A stretch of 64,000 nucleotides of DNA from Gemmatimonadaceae bacterium (GCA_036273715.1 DASUHB010000013.1:43058-107057), one strand, 5' to 3'. Shown: positions 29,737 to 39,831, numbered from the stretch's first letter. Notes: generated by a model from the letters alone, not told the origin. Numbers and translations are program-made.

Positions 29737-30609
29737 ATGAGCACCATGACCACGAAAGACGGCACCCAGATCTACTATAAGGATTGGGGCCGCGGTCCCG
29801 TCGTCCTGTTCTCCCATGGATGGCCATTGAACGCCGATGCCTGGGACGGGCAGATGCTGTTCCTAACGCAAAACGGTTGCCGGACGATCGCGCACGACCG
29901 GCGCGGTCACGGCAGATCCAGCCAGCCATCATCCGGCAACGACATGAATGGCTACGCCGATGACCTCGCGGCGTTGATGGAAACGATCGATCTCCGCGAT
30001 GTCACGCTGATCGGTCACTCGACCGGCGGCGGCGAAGTCGTTCGGTACATCGGACGTCATGGCTCGGATCGAGTCGCGAGAGTCGTGTTGATCGGCGCGG
30101 TGCCTCCGCTCTTGCTCCGGACGCCCGCGAATCCCGACGGCCTGCCGATCGATCTTTTCGACGGTTTGCGTAAGGGACTGTTCAACGACCGGTCGCAATT
30201 CTACAAGGACTTCGCGATTCCGTTCTATGGCGCGAATCGATCGGGCGCCAAGGTCTCACAGGGGATCCTCGATCAATTCTGGCTGTGGAGCATGCAGGTG
30301 GGACTGCTGAATTCCTACGAGTGCATCAAGGCGTTCTCGGAAACCGATTTCGCGAATGACTTGAAACAGATCGACGTCCCGACGCTGCTGCTGCACGGCG
30401 AAGACGACCAGATCGTTCCGGTGCAGCTCTCGTCGAAGAAGATGGCGCGACTGATCCAGGGCGCGAAGGAGGTCTACTACCCGGGTGCGCCGCATGGCCT
30501 GACGGCCACGCACCAGGATCAGGTGAACGCCGAGCTGCTCAAGTTCGTGCAGGCTCCGCGGCCATCGCGCACGCGCGACCGCGAAATGGCGACCACCGCT
30601 GCGCGTTGA
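29737..30609 (+). CDS. Alpha/beta hydrolase (non-heme chloroperoxidase-like)
   Basis: A 290-residue alpha/beta-hydrolase. The nucleophile elbow GHSTGG places Ser95; GEDDQIVP supplies the acid and PGAPHGL the His. [30 protein letters not shown] and [13 protein letters not shown] are typical of the cofactor-free chloroperoxidase/esterase group. Natural substrate unknown. First gene of a four-gene run after the LuxR-type regulator. Confidence 0.88.
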   Translation: MSTMTTKDGTQIYYKDWGRGPVVLFSHGWPLNADAWDGQMLFLTQNGCRTIAHDRRGHGRSSQPSSGNDMNGYADDLAALMETIDLRDVTLIGHSTGGGEVVRYIGRHGSDRVARVVLIGAVPPLLLRTPANPDGLPIDLFDGLRKGLFNDRSQFYKDFAIPFYGANRSGAKVSQGILDQFWLWSMQVGLLNSYECIKAFSETDFANDLKQIDVPTLLLHGEDDQIVPVQLSSKKMARLIQGAKEVYYPGAPHGLTATHQDQVNAELLKFVQAPRPSRTRDREMATTAAR

Positions 30610-30622
30610 CGGAGGATCACTC

Positions 30623-31384
30623 ATGAAAATCGTGATTATCGGCGGGACAGGGCTGGTGGGCTCGAAGCTCGTTGCCCTGCTTCGCGAGCACGGCCAACAG
30701 GCGGTGCCGGCGTCGTTGGACACGGGTGTCAATACGATTACCGGCGAAGGGTTGTCTAACGCCCTCGCGGGAGCCGCCGTCGTGGTCGACGTGTCGAACT
30801 CGCCCTCGTTCGACGATGATCCGGCGCTCGAGTTTTTCGAGACGTCGACCAAGAATCAGATCGCAGCCGAATCTGCCGCGGGCGTGCGGCATCACGTCGC
30901 GCTTTCGATCGTCGGCTGCGACCGGATGACGGGGAGCGGCTATCTCCGCGCCAAGGTCGCGCAGGAAAAACTGATCAGAAGCTCGCCGATTGCGTACTCA
31001 ATCGTGCGCGCGACGCAATTCTTCGAGTTCGCCAAACGGACCGCGGACGCAGCGACGACCGGCAACACGGTGCGGATTCCGCACGTGCTCTATCAGCCGA
31101 TGGCGGCGGCCGATGTCGCCGCCGCGCTGTGCCGTGTCGCCGAGGAGGCGCCGCTCAACGGCATCGTCGAGATCGGCGGACCGCAGCAGTTTCGTTTCGA
31201 CGACTTCATCAGGCAGGCGCTCGAGGCGTATCACGACCATCGCGTCGTGGTTGCCGATCCCGAGGCACGCTACTTCGGCGCGGTCTTGGACGATCACAGC
31301 CTGGTCCCCGGCGCCGGCGCCAGACTCGGAGAAACGCGCTTTCAGGATTGGCTGCAGTCGAGCGCCGTCCCCGCCCACGCCTAA
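30623..31384 (+). CDS. NAD(P)-binding NmrA/SDR-like oxidoreductase
   Basis: A 253-residue atypical short-chain dehydrogenase. The dinucleotide motif IGGTGLVGS is at residues 6-14; RHHVALSIVGCDRM and SGYLRAKVAQEKLIRSSPIAYSIVRATQFFEF match the NmrA-like group, which often lacks the classical catalytic triad. GGAGG precedes the ATG, 13 nt after the hydrolase stop. Its TAA stop lies inside a GCCTAAC heptamer. Confidence 0.87.
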   Translation: MKIVIIGGTGLVGSKLVALLREHGQQAVPASLDTGVNTITGEGLSNALAGAAVVVDVSNSPSFDDDPALEFFETSTKNQIAAESAAGVRHHVALSIVGCDRMTGSGYLRAKVAQEKLIRSSPIAYSIVRATQFFEFAKRTADAATTGNTVRIPHVLYQPMAAADVAAALCRVAEEAPLNGIVEIGGPQQFRFDDFIRQALEAYHDHRVVVADPEARYFGAVLDDHSLVPGAGARLGETRFQDWLQSSAVPAHA

Positions 31385-31497
31385 CCGCGCGACGGACACC
31401 AGGCAGTTTCACCGCGATCGAATGGATGGGCGCCGCTCGCGCGCATGGAGCGGCGCGCCATCCATCGGACGCTTGTGCCATTGAGGAGGACAAAGCA

Positions 31498-31914
31498 ATG
31501 ACGTTCAAGATTTCGGCCGCCGCGCTGGCAGCGATGTTCGTGTGCGTCGCCAGTGCATCGGCGATCGCGCAGGAACCCAAAGTCACGCCGGTATTGACGA
31601 AGCAGCTGGCGGACATTCCAGGGAAGGACCTGCTGGTGCTGACGGTCGAGTACGCGCCGGGCGCGGCGGATTCGCCGCACCGGCACAATGCGGACGCGCT
31701 GGTCTACGTGCTCGAGGGGTCGGTCATCGAGCAGGTGAAGGGTGGGAAGCCGGACACGTTGACAGCCGGGCAGACCTTTTACGAACGTCCGGAGGACATC
31801 CACATCGTGGGGCGGAACGCGAGCACCACGCAGCCCGCCAAATTGCTGGCGATTCTCGTGAAGAAACGAGGCGCTCCGCCGCTGGTGCCGGTGAAAGCGA
31901 GCCAGACCCCGTAG
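31498..31914 (+). CDS. Exported cupin-domain protein
   Basis: A 138-residue protein with a signal peptide (MTFKISAAALAAMFVCVASASAIAQ) and a single cupin fold: SPHRHNADALVYVLEGSVIEQV (metal-binding HxH and Glu) and GQTFYERPEDIHIVGRNAS. GGAGG lies before the ATG. Function is not evident; position suggests action in the same process as the neighbouring oxidoreductase and hydrolase. Confidence 0.85.
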   Translation: MTFKISAAALAAMFVCVASASAIAQEPKVTPVLTKQLADIPGKDLLVLTVEYAPGAADSPHRHNADALVYVLEGSVIEQVKGGKPDTLTAGQTFYERPEDIHIVGRNASTTQPAKLLAILVKKRGAPPLVPVKASQTP

Positions 31915-31942
31915 CGGCGCGGGGGCTCACGATCGGAGCACC

Positions 31943-32548
31943 ATGATGGGGAAGGGACGGATCGAAGCCTTCAGCGACGGCGTGTTGGCGATCATCATCA
32001 CCATCATGGTGCTCGAGATGAAGACACCGCCTAACGCATCGCTCGGCGCCTTACGGCCGCTGACGGCGGTGTTTCTGAGCTATGCGCTGAGCTTCTTGTA
32101 CATCGGCATTTATTGGAGCAACCATCATCACCTGCTGTACGTGACGCACCGCGTTGGCGGCGCGATCATGTGGGCCAATCTGCACTTGCTGTTCTGGCTG
32201 TCGTTGGTGCCGTTCGTGACACGATGGATGGGGGAGAGCCATTTCGCGCCGGTGCCGACGATGTTGTACGGCGTCGTGTTGCTGCTCGCGGCACTCGCGT
32301 ACTGGGTGCTCGAATCCGCGATTCTGCGGAAGGAGGGCGCCGGCTCGACGCTGGCGGCGGCGATCGGCAGCGAGCGGAAAGCCAAGGTGTCGCTGGTGCT
32401 GAACGCCGCCGCGATTCCGTTGGCGTTCGTTAGGCCGTGGATCGCCGGCGTGCTCTACGCCGTGGTGGTGATGCTCTGGCTGGTCCCCGACCGCCGCATC
32501 GAGCGCGCGGTGACGCACGTGCGGCAGGAGATCGATCCCGCGGATTGA
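31943..32548 (+). CDS. TMEM175-family potassium channel-like membrane protein
   Basis: A 201-residue integral membrane protein with the TMEM175/DUF1211 signature RIEAFSDGVLAIIITIMVLEM (FSD motif in the first helix, residues 6-26), then WSNHHHLLYVTHRV and further helices, six in total. Bacterial members form tetrameric K+-permeable channels. Fourth gene of the run starting at 29737. Confidence 0.88.
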   Translation: MMGKGRIEAFSDGVLAIIITIMVLEMKTPPNASLGALRPLTAVFLSYALSFLYIGIYWSNHHHLLYVTHRVGGAIMWANLHLLFWLSLVPFVTRWMGESHFAPVPTMLYGVVLLLAALAYWVLESAILRKEGAGSTLAAAIGSERKAKVSLVLNAAAIPLAFVRPWIAGVLYAVVVMLWLVPDRRIERAVTHVRQEIDPAD

Positions 32549-32623
32549 CCGTCAGCTTCGACCCCGAAGCGCGGCTGTCGGCTCGGGCGCTGCGGGCACG
32601 CGCGGCCGGCGAGCGCCTGAGCG

Positions 32624-35329
32624 TTAGTCTCCGCGCAGCGTCACCGTCGGGTCCACTCGCCCGGCGGCCACGGCGGGCGCCGCGGTCGCGAGCAGGGCAA
32701 CCGACACCACCACGGCAGCCACCGCGACGTACACGATCGGATCGGTCGGCGATTCGTGGAAGAGCAGTGCGCTGCTCCATCGCCCTGTTGCCAGTCCCAC
32801 CATGCTGCCTAACACGACACCCGCCAGCACCGTGCGCAGGCCGTCTCCGACCACCATCGCCACGACGCGCGGCCGCGGTGCGCCGAGGGCGAGGCGCACC
32901 CCCAGCTCTTGCCGGCGCTGCGCCACGCCGTGGGCGATCACGCTGTAGAGCCCGACGGCGGCGAGGACGAGCGCCAGGGCGCCGAAGGCGACGAACATCG
33001 TGGCGCCCAGCCGCCAACTGTCCATCGCCGGATCGATGATCGTGCCTAACGGAGTCGCCGTGAGGTACGCTGCGCCCGGCATGAGCGCCTGGAGCCCGCG
33101 GCGCACGCGCTCGGCCGACGCGTCCGCACGTCCGCGCACGCGCACGAGCAGCATGCCCGTCGATTCGGTGTCCTGCGCGATCGGCAAGTAGTAGGTGAAC
33201 TCGCGCGCCGACGTGAACGAGCGCAGATGCAGATCCTCGGCGACGCCCACGACGGTGATGCAGGGCGCCGTGTCGGCGTCGAGGCGGATGCACTTGCCGA
33301 GCGGGTTCTGTCCCGGCCAGAGGACGCGCCCCATGCCGGCGCTCACCACGGTGACCGGCGGCGCCGTTGCGCCGTCGCCGGCGGTGAACCCGCGGCCGTT
33401 CAGGATCCGCGTGCCTAACGTACGGAAGTAGGCCGTGTCACCGGCCTGCATCGTGAACCGTCCGAGCAGCGACACGCTGTCGATCCCCGTGACGAAGAGG
33501 CTGCGGCCTTCGAAGGCCCAGAACGGAACCGATGCCGCCGGTGTGGCCGCCACGACGCCCGGCATCGATGCGGCCGTGGTGGCGAGCCGTTCCTCGAGTG
33601 CCTTTCTCGCCGGTGTGGGCATCTTCGTGCCGCGCATGTTCTCGGTGACGACCAACACGGGGCCGACATCGTAGCCCAGGTGGAGATGCCGCACGTTCAC
33701 GAGGCTTTTCACGAAGAGGCCGGCGCCGATCAAGAGCACCACCGACAGCATGGCCTGCACCAGCAGCAGCGATTGGCGGAGCCGGGAGCGGCGGGCGCCC
33801 GCCTCGCGCGCCCCGGCGCCTAACAATTGGGCGATGTCGCCGCGAAGCGCGTAGATCGCCGGCGCGAGGCCGGTGCCGACCGCCGCCGCCACGGTGACGA
33901 TGATCGTCACGGCGATCGTGCGCGGGTCGGCGAAGAGCACCGTTCCGGCCCCATCGTGGATGAAGAGCGCGCGGATGGCCCTGCCGCCCCATTGCGCCAC
34001 CGCGAGCCCGGCCGCGCCGCCTAACGCAGCCAGCAGCAGGCTCTCGGTGAGCAGCTGGCGGACGAGGCGGGCGCGGCTCACGCCCAACGCGAGGCGCAGC
34101 GCGATCTCGCGACGGCGCGCCAGCGCCCGCGCGAGGTGCAGGTTGGCGACGTTGGCGCACGCGATGACGAGCACGATGAGCGCCACGCCGCTGACCCACA
34201 GTACGATCTTCGTTTCGGGCCCGGCATCCGGGCCGCGGTCCGATTGTACCGGACCCAGAGTCGCGCGCGGGCGAAGGGCGCGCACCTTCGTGGCCCAGGC
34301 CGGATCGTCGGGATACTCGCTCACGCGACTCCGCACGAGCGCATCGGAGATGTCGGCGGTCGCCTGCGCAACGCTCACACCAGGTGCGCGCTCGACTGCC
34401 ATCTGGAAGGACTGCCAGTGGTAGTCGCGGGTGTGGTCCTCGGGTCGCATGTTCCACGCGAACGCCGCAAGCGGCAGCCAGATCGCTGGGACGCGCGTCA
34501 CGTCGCCGCCATCAAACCCGTCGAAGCGCTGCGGCGTGACACCGATGACCGTGAACCAGGTGCGTCCGACGTGCAGCTTGGCGCCCAGCACGTTGGAGCG
34601 GCCGCCGAACTGCGACTGCCAGTAGCCGTAACCGAGCACCGCGACCGGCGCGCCGGTGGGCAGCCGGTCTTCGTCGGCGCGGAAGTATCGGCCTAACGCC
34701 GGCCGCGCGTCGAAGAGGCGAAAGTAGCTCGCGCTGACGCCGGACACCGGAATTTCGCGCGCGTCGTCGCCGTCACCGACCGCGATGGTGAACGTCGTGA
34801 ACCCCGCCACCGCGTCGAAGCTGTGCGTGAAGTGTGTGAGATCCACCAGACGCGCGATGGAGGTGTAGTCATTCGTCACCTCCTGCCGCGCGACCGTTTG
34901 GGACAAGTAGACGCGGTTCACGCGCGACGGATCGCGCAGGTAGGCGGGCGGGCGGAGCAGCAAGCGGTCGACGACGGCGAACATCGCCGCGTTGGCGCCG
35001 ATGCCGAGCGCCAGGGCGAGCACAATGCCGGCGCTGAACGCGGGTTTGGCGCGGATGCCGCGCGCCGCGTAGCGGATGTCGTGCGCCAGGCTTTCGATGA
35101 AGGCGGTGCCGCGGCGGTCGCGGATTTCTTCTTTCGTTCGTTCGAGGCCGCCGAACGCGATCAGCGCGTGGCGGGCGGCGTGCTCGAAGGAGACGCCGCG
35201 TTGCGCGTACTTCTCCGTTTCGCGCGCGATGTGGAAGCGGAGCTCCGCGTCGAGCTCGCGTTCGACGTCGCGGCGCCGGACCAGCGCGCGGACGCGGTAG
35301 CGCAGGTCGCTCCAGAATTCGCTCAGCAT
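32624..35329 (-). CDS. Large FtsX/MacB-type ABC permease with N-terminal prefix (ADOP family)
   Basis: A 901-residue permease. Residues 1-75 form the ADOP prefix (RYRVRALVRRRDVERELDAELRFHIARETEKYAQRG), then two FtsX modules with MacB-type periplasmic domains (VVDRLLLRPPAYLRDPSRVNRVYL; VANLHLARALARRREIALRLALGVSRARLVRQLL; AQRRQELGVRLALGAPRPRVV). GGGAGG precedes the ATG. No ATPase partner nearby. A 12-bp inverted repeat lies about 40-90 nt upstream of its start. Confidence 0.88.
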   Translation of the reverse strand: MLSEFWSDLRYRVRALVRRRDVERELDAELRFHIARETEKYAQRGVSFEHAARHALIAFGGLERTKEEIRDRRGTAFIESLAHDIRYAARGIRAKPAFSAGIVLALALGIGANAAMFAVVDRLLLRPPAYLRDPSRVNRVYLSQTVARQEVTNDYTSIARLVDLTHFTHSFDAVAGFTTFTIAVGDGDDAREIPVSGVSASYFRLFDARPALGRYFRADEDRLPTGAPVAVLGYGYWQSQFGGRSNVLGAKLHVGRTWFTVIGVTPQRFDGFDGGDVTRVPAIWLPLAAFAWNMRPEDHTRDYHWQSFQMAVERAPGVSVAQATADISDALVRSRVSEYPDDPAWATKVRALRPRATLGPVQSDRGPDAGPETKIVLWVSGVALIVLVIACANVANLHLARALARRREIALRLALGVSRARLVRQLLTESLLLAALGGAAGLAVAQWGGRAIRALFIHDGAGTVLFADPRTIAVTIIVTVAAAVGTGLAPAIYALRGDIAQLLGAGAREAGARRSRLRQSLLLVQAMLSVVLLIGAGLFVKSLVNVRHLHLGYDVGPVLVVTENMRGTKMPTPARKALEERLATTAASMPGVVAATPAASVPFWAFEGRSLFVTGIDSVSLLGRFTMQAGDTAYFRTLGTRILNGRGFTAGDGATAPPVTVVSAGMGRVLWPGQNPLGKCIRLDADTAPCITVVGVAEDLHLRSFTSAREFTYYLPIAQDTESTGMLLVRVRGRADASAERVRRGLQALMPGAAYLTATPLGTIIDPAMDSWRLGATMFVAFGALALVLAAVGLYSVIAHGVAQRRQELGVRLALGAPRPRVVAMVVGDGLRTVLAGVVLGSMVGLATGRWSSALLFHESPTDPIVYVAVAAVVVSVALLATAAPAVAAGRVDPTVTLRGD

Positions 35330-35794
35330 CGTGCCTCCCGGGGAAGTCTCTCGCCGGTTTCCCCCCTATTCGCTTCTACAGGGCCCAGAGGACAGGATAG
35401 GGCTGGACCTGTAGAAGCGCAAGAGGAAGAGGCGGAATCCCGGCTCGGCGCGCACACCGAAAGCAGCCGCGCCGCGATGTACGCGCCTTTGTTAGTCGGA
35501 ATGACCTGCCGCGACGCTTTACCCGAGCGCCGCTACGTGCTATGGTGGACGCGCGGATCGACACGACTTCTGCGTCGGCACGATACTCGCGAAGTCGCGT
35601 CCAACGGCATCGACGCCTTTGAGCGTCCCCACATGGCGTAAGACCTTCAAGTCACCATGGACGGGTTGTTGGGCATCGTCGTACCTGAGGACCACGGGGA
35701 GATTTCATTCCGACCGTGGCGCTTGAATCAGGGGGCCGGTCTCCACCATTCATGCGCCCGGACGCACCGAGCGAGCCAAGAATAATGGGTCACT
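35330..35794. other. Gene-free stretch upstream of permease and polysaccharide genes
   Basis: About 465 nt between divergent genes. It holds the inverted repeat at 35371-35419; beyond that I see no gene or clear promoter. Confidence 0.55.
35371..35419. promoter_or_regulatory. 12-bp inverted repeat upstream of the ADOP permease
   Basis: CGCTTCTACAGG (35371-35382) and CCTGTAGAAGCG (35408-35419) are perfect reverse complements with a 25-nt loop. It sits between the permease start (35329) and the polysaccharide genes and may be an operator or a leader hairpin. Confidence 0.4.
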
Positions 35795-36787
35795 GTGGAC
35801 GCATTGATGCCAACGGCAGATAATGGAACGTTGGGCGTTCCTAACACACCCGGCGGCTACGAGCAATCGCTGAGCGATGGCCTCACCCGCTATGGTGACC
35901 GCGAATTCATGTTTGTCGAGCCTACGGGCAACTGGGGCGACGACTTGATCTATCGCGGTGCCGAAGCGCTCGCGAAGCGTCTCGGGCTCACGTGGCGCAC
36001 GCTTACGGTCGATCAATTCGTTGCAACTGCCGCCGATCCCGATAGGGCGATTTACATCCACGGCGGCGGTGGCTTCAATCGCTGGTGCAGCGGGAAAGCG
36101 TTGCGCGCGCTCGCGCATGCCGTGACTCACTATCGGGGCCCGGTGATCAATGGCCCCATGACGGTGGACGATACGGACGGATATGTGGACGAGGCTATCG
36201 TGCCCGCGCTCGAACGGGCAAGCGCGTGCGAGATCGTGGTCTACGTGAGAGAGCGGACCAGCCTCCGGAGCCTGGCGGGCAGGCTTCCGTCGGGCATCCA
36301 TCTGCGACTCGACCACGACACGGCACTGCACTTGACCCCGCAAGAGGCTTTGGCAGGGCAGCGGATGGGTTCGCGCTACACACTTTTCGCGCTGCGGGAA
36401 GACGACGAAGCCCCATCAAATGCCGACCCGCGGCAGTTCCGCGGCGTCCGGCTCGACCCGGCGATGTACGCCCGAAGCTTCGATCATTGGATACGGATCC
36501 ATGCTCTTGCGCGAAGCATCGTCACGAATCGCACGCACAGCTCGATGGCAGGCACGGTGCTCGGTAAGCCGACCACGCTGCTCGGCGGGAGCTATCACAA
36601 GAATCGCAGTATCTGGGAATACTCGCTTCGGTCCCGAGGTGTGCGCTGGCTCGACTGGGAGCCAAAGGCGAAAGATTCGCTGAGGGCACGGACCGCCGCT
36701 GTCGGCCTCCCGTTCATCGGACGCATCGCGCGCAGCTGGAAGGTGCAGCGGACGATGCACCGGCTTCAGGGTGTCCCATGGTCGTGA
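35795..36787 (+). CDS. Polysaccharide pyruvyl transferase family protein
   Basis: A 330-residue protein. The family motif GNWGDDLIYRGAEALAKRLGL and the later YIHGGGGFNRW, with VTNRTHSSMAGTVLGKPTTLLGG near the C-terminus, fit PF04230 enzymes that add ketal-pyruvate from PEP to sugars of exopolysaccharides; some members act as glycosyltransferases. GTG at 35795 or ATG at 35807 could start it. Next to a GT2 and a flippase, so surface glycan assembly is likely. Confidence 0.78.
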   Translation: MDALMPTADNGTLGVPNTPGGYEQSLSDGLTRYGDREFMFVEPTGNWGDDLIYRGAEALAKRLGLTWRTLTVDQFVATAADPDRAIYIHGGGGFNRWCSGKALRALAHAVTHYRGPVINGPMTVDDTDGYVDEAIVPALERASACEIVVYVRERTSLRSLAGRLPSGIHLRLDHDTALHLTPQEALAGQRMGSRYTLFALREDDEAPSNADPRQFRGVRLDPAMYARSFDHWIRIHALARSIVTNRTHSSMAGTVLGKPTTLLGGSYHKNRSIWEYSLRSRGVRWLDWEPKAKDSLRARTAAVGLPFIGRIARSWKVQRTMHRLQGVPWS

Positions 36788-36824
36788 GCGCACATCGGCG
36801 CAGGCCCGCGCGCAGCGTGAACGC

Positions 36825-37712
36825 ATGAACGTCACGATCATCATCCCAAGCACTTGCGAAGAAATGCGTGCGGCGACGTTGCGGCGCGCGATGGAGAGCT
36901 TGCTCGAGCAGCGGGGTGTCGTGCCTCGCGTTCTCATCGTCGCCAATGGGAACCGATCCAACCCGGCGCTCATGCGCGAGATCGCTGCCATACCCGGGGT
37001 CACCGTCGAGTACCAGATGGAAGCCAGTCTGCCTAACGCGTTGCGCCACGGCGTTTCGCGCCTGGCCACCGAGTACTATGGTTTCCTCGACGACGACGAC
37101 GAATATCTCCCCGATGCGCTGGCGTTGCGCTGTGCGGCGATGGAAAGCCGACCAGATGTCGATGTCGTCGTTACGAACGGTTACGAACACAGGGCGGGGA
37201 CCGATCGCCTGCGCGTCAAACATCTCGGCGTCGCGGCGCAAGATCCGCTGCGCGCGCTCCTCGCTCAAAACTGGCTGGCGTCGTGCGGTGCCTTGTTCCG
37301 CGCGAGCCGGGTGCCCGTTTCCTACTTTGACGGCGTCACGCGATACTACGAATGGACCTTTCTCGCATTCAAGCTCGCGATGACGCGGAGGATCGAGTTC
37401 ATCGATGTACCGACCTTTCGCGTTCACGAGTCGCCGCAGTCGCTCTCCAGGTCGCTCGGGTACTCTGAGGCGGAAGTCGGTGCCTTGCGGCAAATCAGAG
37501 ACCTGGAGTTGCCGTCGGATGTGAAGGCTGCGCTCGCGGCCAAGATCGGCCACGCGCATCACGCACTCGCCGACGTGTACTTGGCGCGCGGCCAGCGCGC
37601 GCTTGCACTTCGTCATCACATGCTGAGCCTTCTCGTGCCGGGGTGGACGGGCCGTCTCGCCTACTCGAGAAGACTCTTACCCGGCTGGCCCACCGATCGG
37701 CCGCCGGCGTAG
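36825..37712 (+). CDS. Glycosyltransferase family 2 protein
   Basis: A 295-residue GT-A-fold glycosyltransferase: MNVTIIIPSTCEEMRAATLRRAMESLLEQ at the N-terminus, the nucleotide-sugar loop with the acidic YYGFLDDDDEYLPDALAL motif (DXD-like), and a YYEWTFLAFKLAM acceptor-side segment. No membrane helices. It lies 37 nt after the pyruvyl transferase and converges on the flippase gene with 7 nt between. Confidence 0.87.
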   Translation: MNVTIIIPSTCEEMRAATLRRAMESLLEQRGVVPRVLIVANGNRSNPALMREIAAIPGVTVEYQMEASLPNALRHGVSRLATEYYGFLDDDDEYLPDALALRCAAMESRPDVDVVVTNGYEHRAGTDRLRVKHLGVAAQDPLRALLAQNWLASCGALFRASRVPVSYFDGVTRYYEWTFLAFKLAMTRRIEFIDVPTFRVHESPQSLSRSLGYSEAEVGALRQIRDLELPSDVKAALAAKIGHAHHALADVYLARGQRALALRHHMLSLLVPGWTGRLAYSRRLLPGWPTDRPPA

Positions 37713-37719
37713 CGCAAAG

Positions 37720-39252
37720 TCAGTTCTGGACCGCGGAGGCGGCGAGGAATCGGCGGCGCAGTCGCGGCAACACCGTGGACTGGATCTCGCGACGGAAGAC
37801 CAGCGCCACGCCGGTCGCGTACATCGGCAACGCGACCGCGATTTGCAACAGGAATGAGCTCATGTGCTCCACCGTCCACCATCGTTCGCAAGCGTAGCAG
37901 GCCGCCGCATACGGCAGGGCAGCAAGCGTCGGTCGCAAACAGCTCTGCCACACGAACGTTCTGAGCGGCAGGTCCACGAGCCGGCAGACGTACTGTGGGC
38001 GAAGGAAGAGGGAGAAAAACAAGCTGGGAATCGCGGTTCCCCACGCTACCCCCACCACGCCGATTCGCCGGGCAAGAAACACGGAAAGCGCGAAATTGGC
38101 GATGCCTTCCGCAATCGTCCAGATCGCGCCGATCCTGTGCTTGGCGATGCCGATCATCACACCGCCCGCCGTATGACTCGCATTGCGGGCGAACAGCGCG
38201 GTCAGCAGCACCATGACCACAGTACCTGAGGTCAAGGCATAGCGCGGTCCCATCCATACCCGGATGAACGTGTGGCCGCGCAAAAACAACGCGATCTGGA
38301 TCGGCAACCCGATCACGAAGGTCATCCGAGTCCCTTCGATCAGCAGCTGGCGGAGGCCGTGCCTGTCGCCCGCCGCCTCGAGACTGCTTGCCAACGGAGA
38401 GAATGTGCTGGTCAGCGCGGAGACGATGCCGCGCACATAGTTGGTCAGACTTCCGCCGATCGCGTAGAAGGTGACAGCTGTCGCCGACAGCACTGCGCCC
38501 ACGACCAGATTGTCGGTGAAGTAGATCATTTGCTGCCCGACCTGAATCACCACAATCCACGAGCTGTAGTTCCAGAACTGTCGGAGGATTTCGCGATCCA
38601 CCAGTCGAAAGGAAATGCGCAGGTGCCGGTACTCCTTTCGGCACAGGAGCAGCTGCGCACAGCCAGCGAGAACGCCCGTCGTGAGTTCGGTCGTGGCAAG
38701 GCCGACGATACCAAATCCGCCCAGCACAACCAGGACAGCGGATACCGCCCGAACAATGCTTTGACCAATCGTGACGCCGGCGACGAGGTCAAAGCGATGG
38801 AGCGCAGTCAGCACTCCTCCGAAGACGCCGAGCGAGAGGCTGACTGCGACATTGATTCCGAGGAGTGCAATGGCGATGCGCGCGGCCGACACTGTGGCCG
38901 TCGGAAGGTGCATGAGCCGCGGCGCCAGCCATGCCGCATTGCCGGCTATGACCAGCGCGAGCAGCCCAAAAATCATTCGGCTGGCGAGCGCGGTGGATAC
39001 CACGCGAGCGGAGTCCTCGTGGTCCCCGCGCACGAAGTCGCGAGCGACGAAGCGGGTGACCGCGCTTCGCAGGCCGAAGTCGAGCAATCCCATGTAGGAT
39101 GCGAGGGAGCCGACAATGACCCAGACGCCGTACTCTTCGCTTCCGAGCCGAGATACGAGGAAAGGCGCGAGGAAGAACCCGACGAGCAGGCTGGTCGCCA
39201 TGGCGGCCCAGTTGCCAAACACCCCGCTTACGACTCTACGAAGGCTCGCCAC
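37720..39252 (-). CDS. Oligosaccharide flippase family protein (Wzx-like)
   Basis: A 510-residue polytopic protein with about 12-14 helices and the start typical of polysaccharide exporters: NWAAMATSLLVGFFLAPFLVSRLGSEEYGVWVIVGSLASYMGLLDFGLRSAVTRFVAR. It would move lipid-linked glycan units across the inner membrane (MOP superfamily). GTG start. Opposite strand to the transferases, so separately transcribed. Confidence 0.87.
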   Translation of the reverse strand: MASLRRVVSGVFGNWAAMATSLLVGFFLAPFLVSRLGSEEYGVWVIVGSLASYMGLLDFGLRSAVTRFVARDFVRGDHEDSARVVSTALASRMIFGLLALVIAGNAAWLAPRLMHLPTATVSAARIAIALLGINVAVSLSLGVFGGVLTALHRFDLVAGVTIGQSIVRAVSAVLVVLGGFGIVGLATTELTTGVLAGCAQLLLCRKEYRHLRISFRLVDREILRQFWNYSSWIVVIQVGQQMIYFTDNLVVGAVLSATAVTFYAIGGSLTNYVRGIVSALTSTFSPLASSLEAAGDRHGLRQLLIEGTRMTFVIGLPIQIALFLRGHTFIRVWMGPRYALTSGTVVMVLLTALFARNASHTAGGVMIGIAKHRIGAIWTIAEGIANFALSVFLARRIGVVGVAWGTAIPSLFFSLFLRPQYVCRLVDLPLRTFVWQSCLRPTLAALPYAAACYACERWWTVEHMSSFLLQIAVALPMYATGVALVFRREIQSTVLPRLRRRFLAASAVQN

Positions 39253-39831
39253 AATGTCTCCAGTGATGCCCGTGCGCGCGTCGGCGTTTGGGCATGTTCA
39301 ACGGTCTCTTTCTGCATTCCAGCAGTGGGAAGTGAGTTCCGGACATCGTTCACGCGCCGTGCCGGACCGCGGCGCGCCGCCATACTCGCAATTCGGCGGC
39401 CGCTTCGGGGACACGGCAAGCTGCACGCCGATCGCCCGCCGGACCATGCCGGTCATGTCCGTCACAGGCGGCCCCTGTTCTCGCCGGGCCGCGACATGAC
39501 GCGTTCCTTGCCGGCACTCGGCGGCCTCCGTGTGGCGGTCGGCGAAATCGACCTGGCATCAACGGCGACGCGCTCGGGTGAGACTCGCGCGCACGCGTCA
39601 GTCTGACGACGGGACACCCGCACATGTTTCCGCGTTAGGCGGCGACGCCGGACATGATCGCGTCCGCCTCCTCTGCCCGGTGCCTGGCCAAGTTTGACCA
39701 ATTCTTGACGGGCGCTTGTATTGACCGTAAAACGGTCGCCGCCTGACGTAATTTCTGAACCGCTTACGGCAAGAGGTAATCATCGCTGCGGTTAGGCGGC
39801 TGCGCCGACATTCGTATCCGAGCATGGCATC
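39253..39831. other. Gene-free stretch with candidate promoter
   Basis: About 580 nt. Short frames on both strands lack family resemblance and may be remnants. Two GTTAGGC heptamers lie outside genes here (near 39634 and 39790). A promoter-like element and palindrome are at 39705-39737. Confidence 0.5.
39705..39737 (+). promoter_or_regulatory. Candidate promoter overlapped by a palindrome
   Basis: TTGACG (39705-39710) and TAAAAC (39728-39733) are 17 nt apart, pointing at the gene at 39832. The -10 region is covered by the perfect palindrome GACCGT-AAA-ACGGTC (39723-39737), a plausible repressor site. Confidence 0.35.

Noticed and set aside
38272..39606. Long open plus-strand frame of 444 codons
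   Set aside because: Antisense to the flippase gene; the minus-strand protein has clear exporter helices while this one is a charged, low-information sequence. Typical of high-GC shadow frames.
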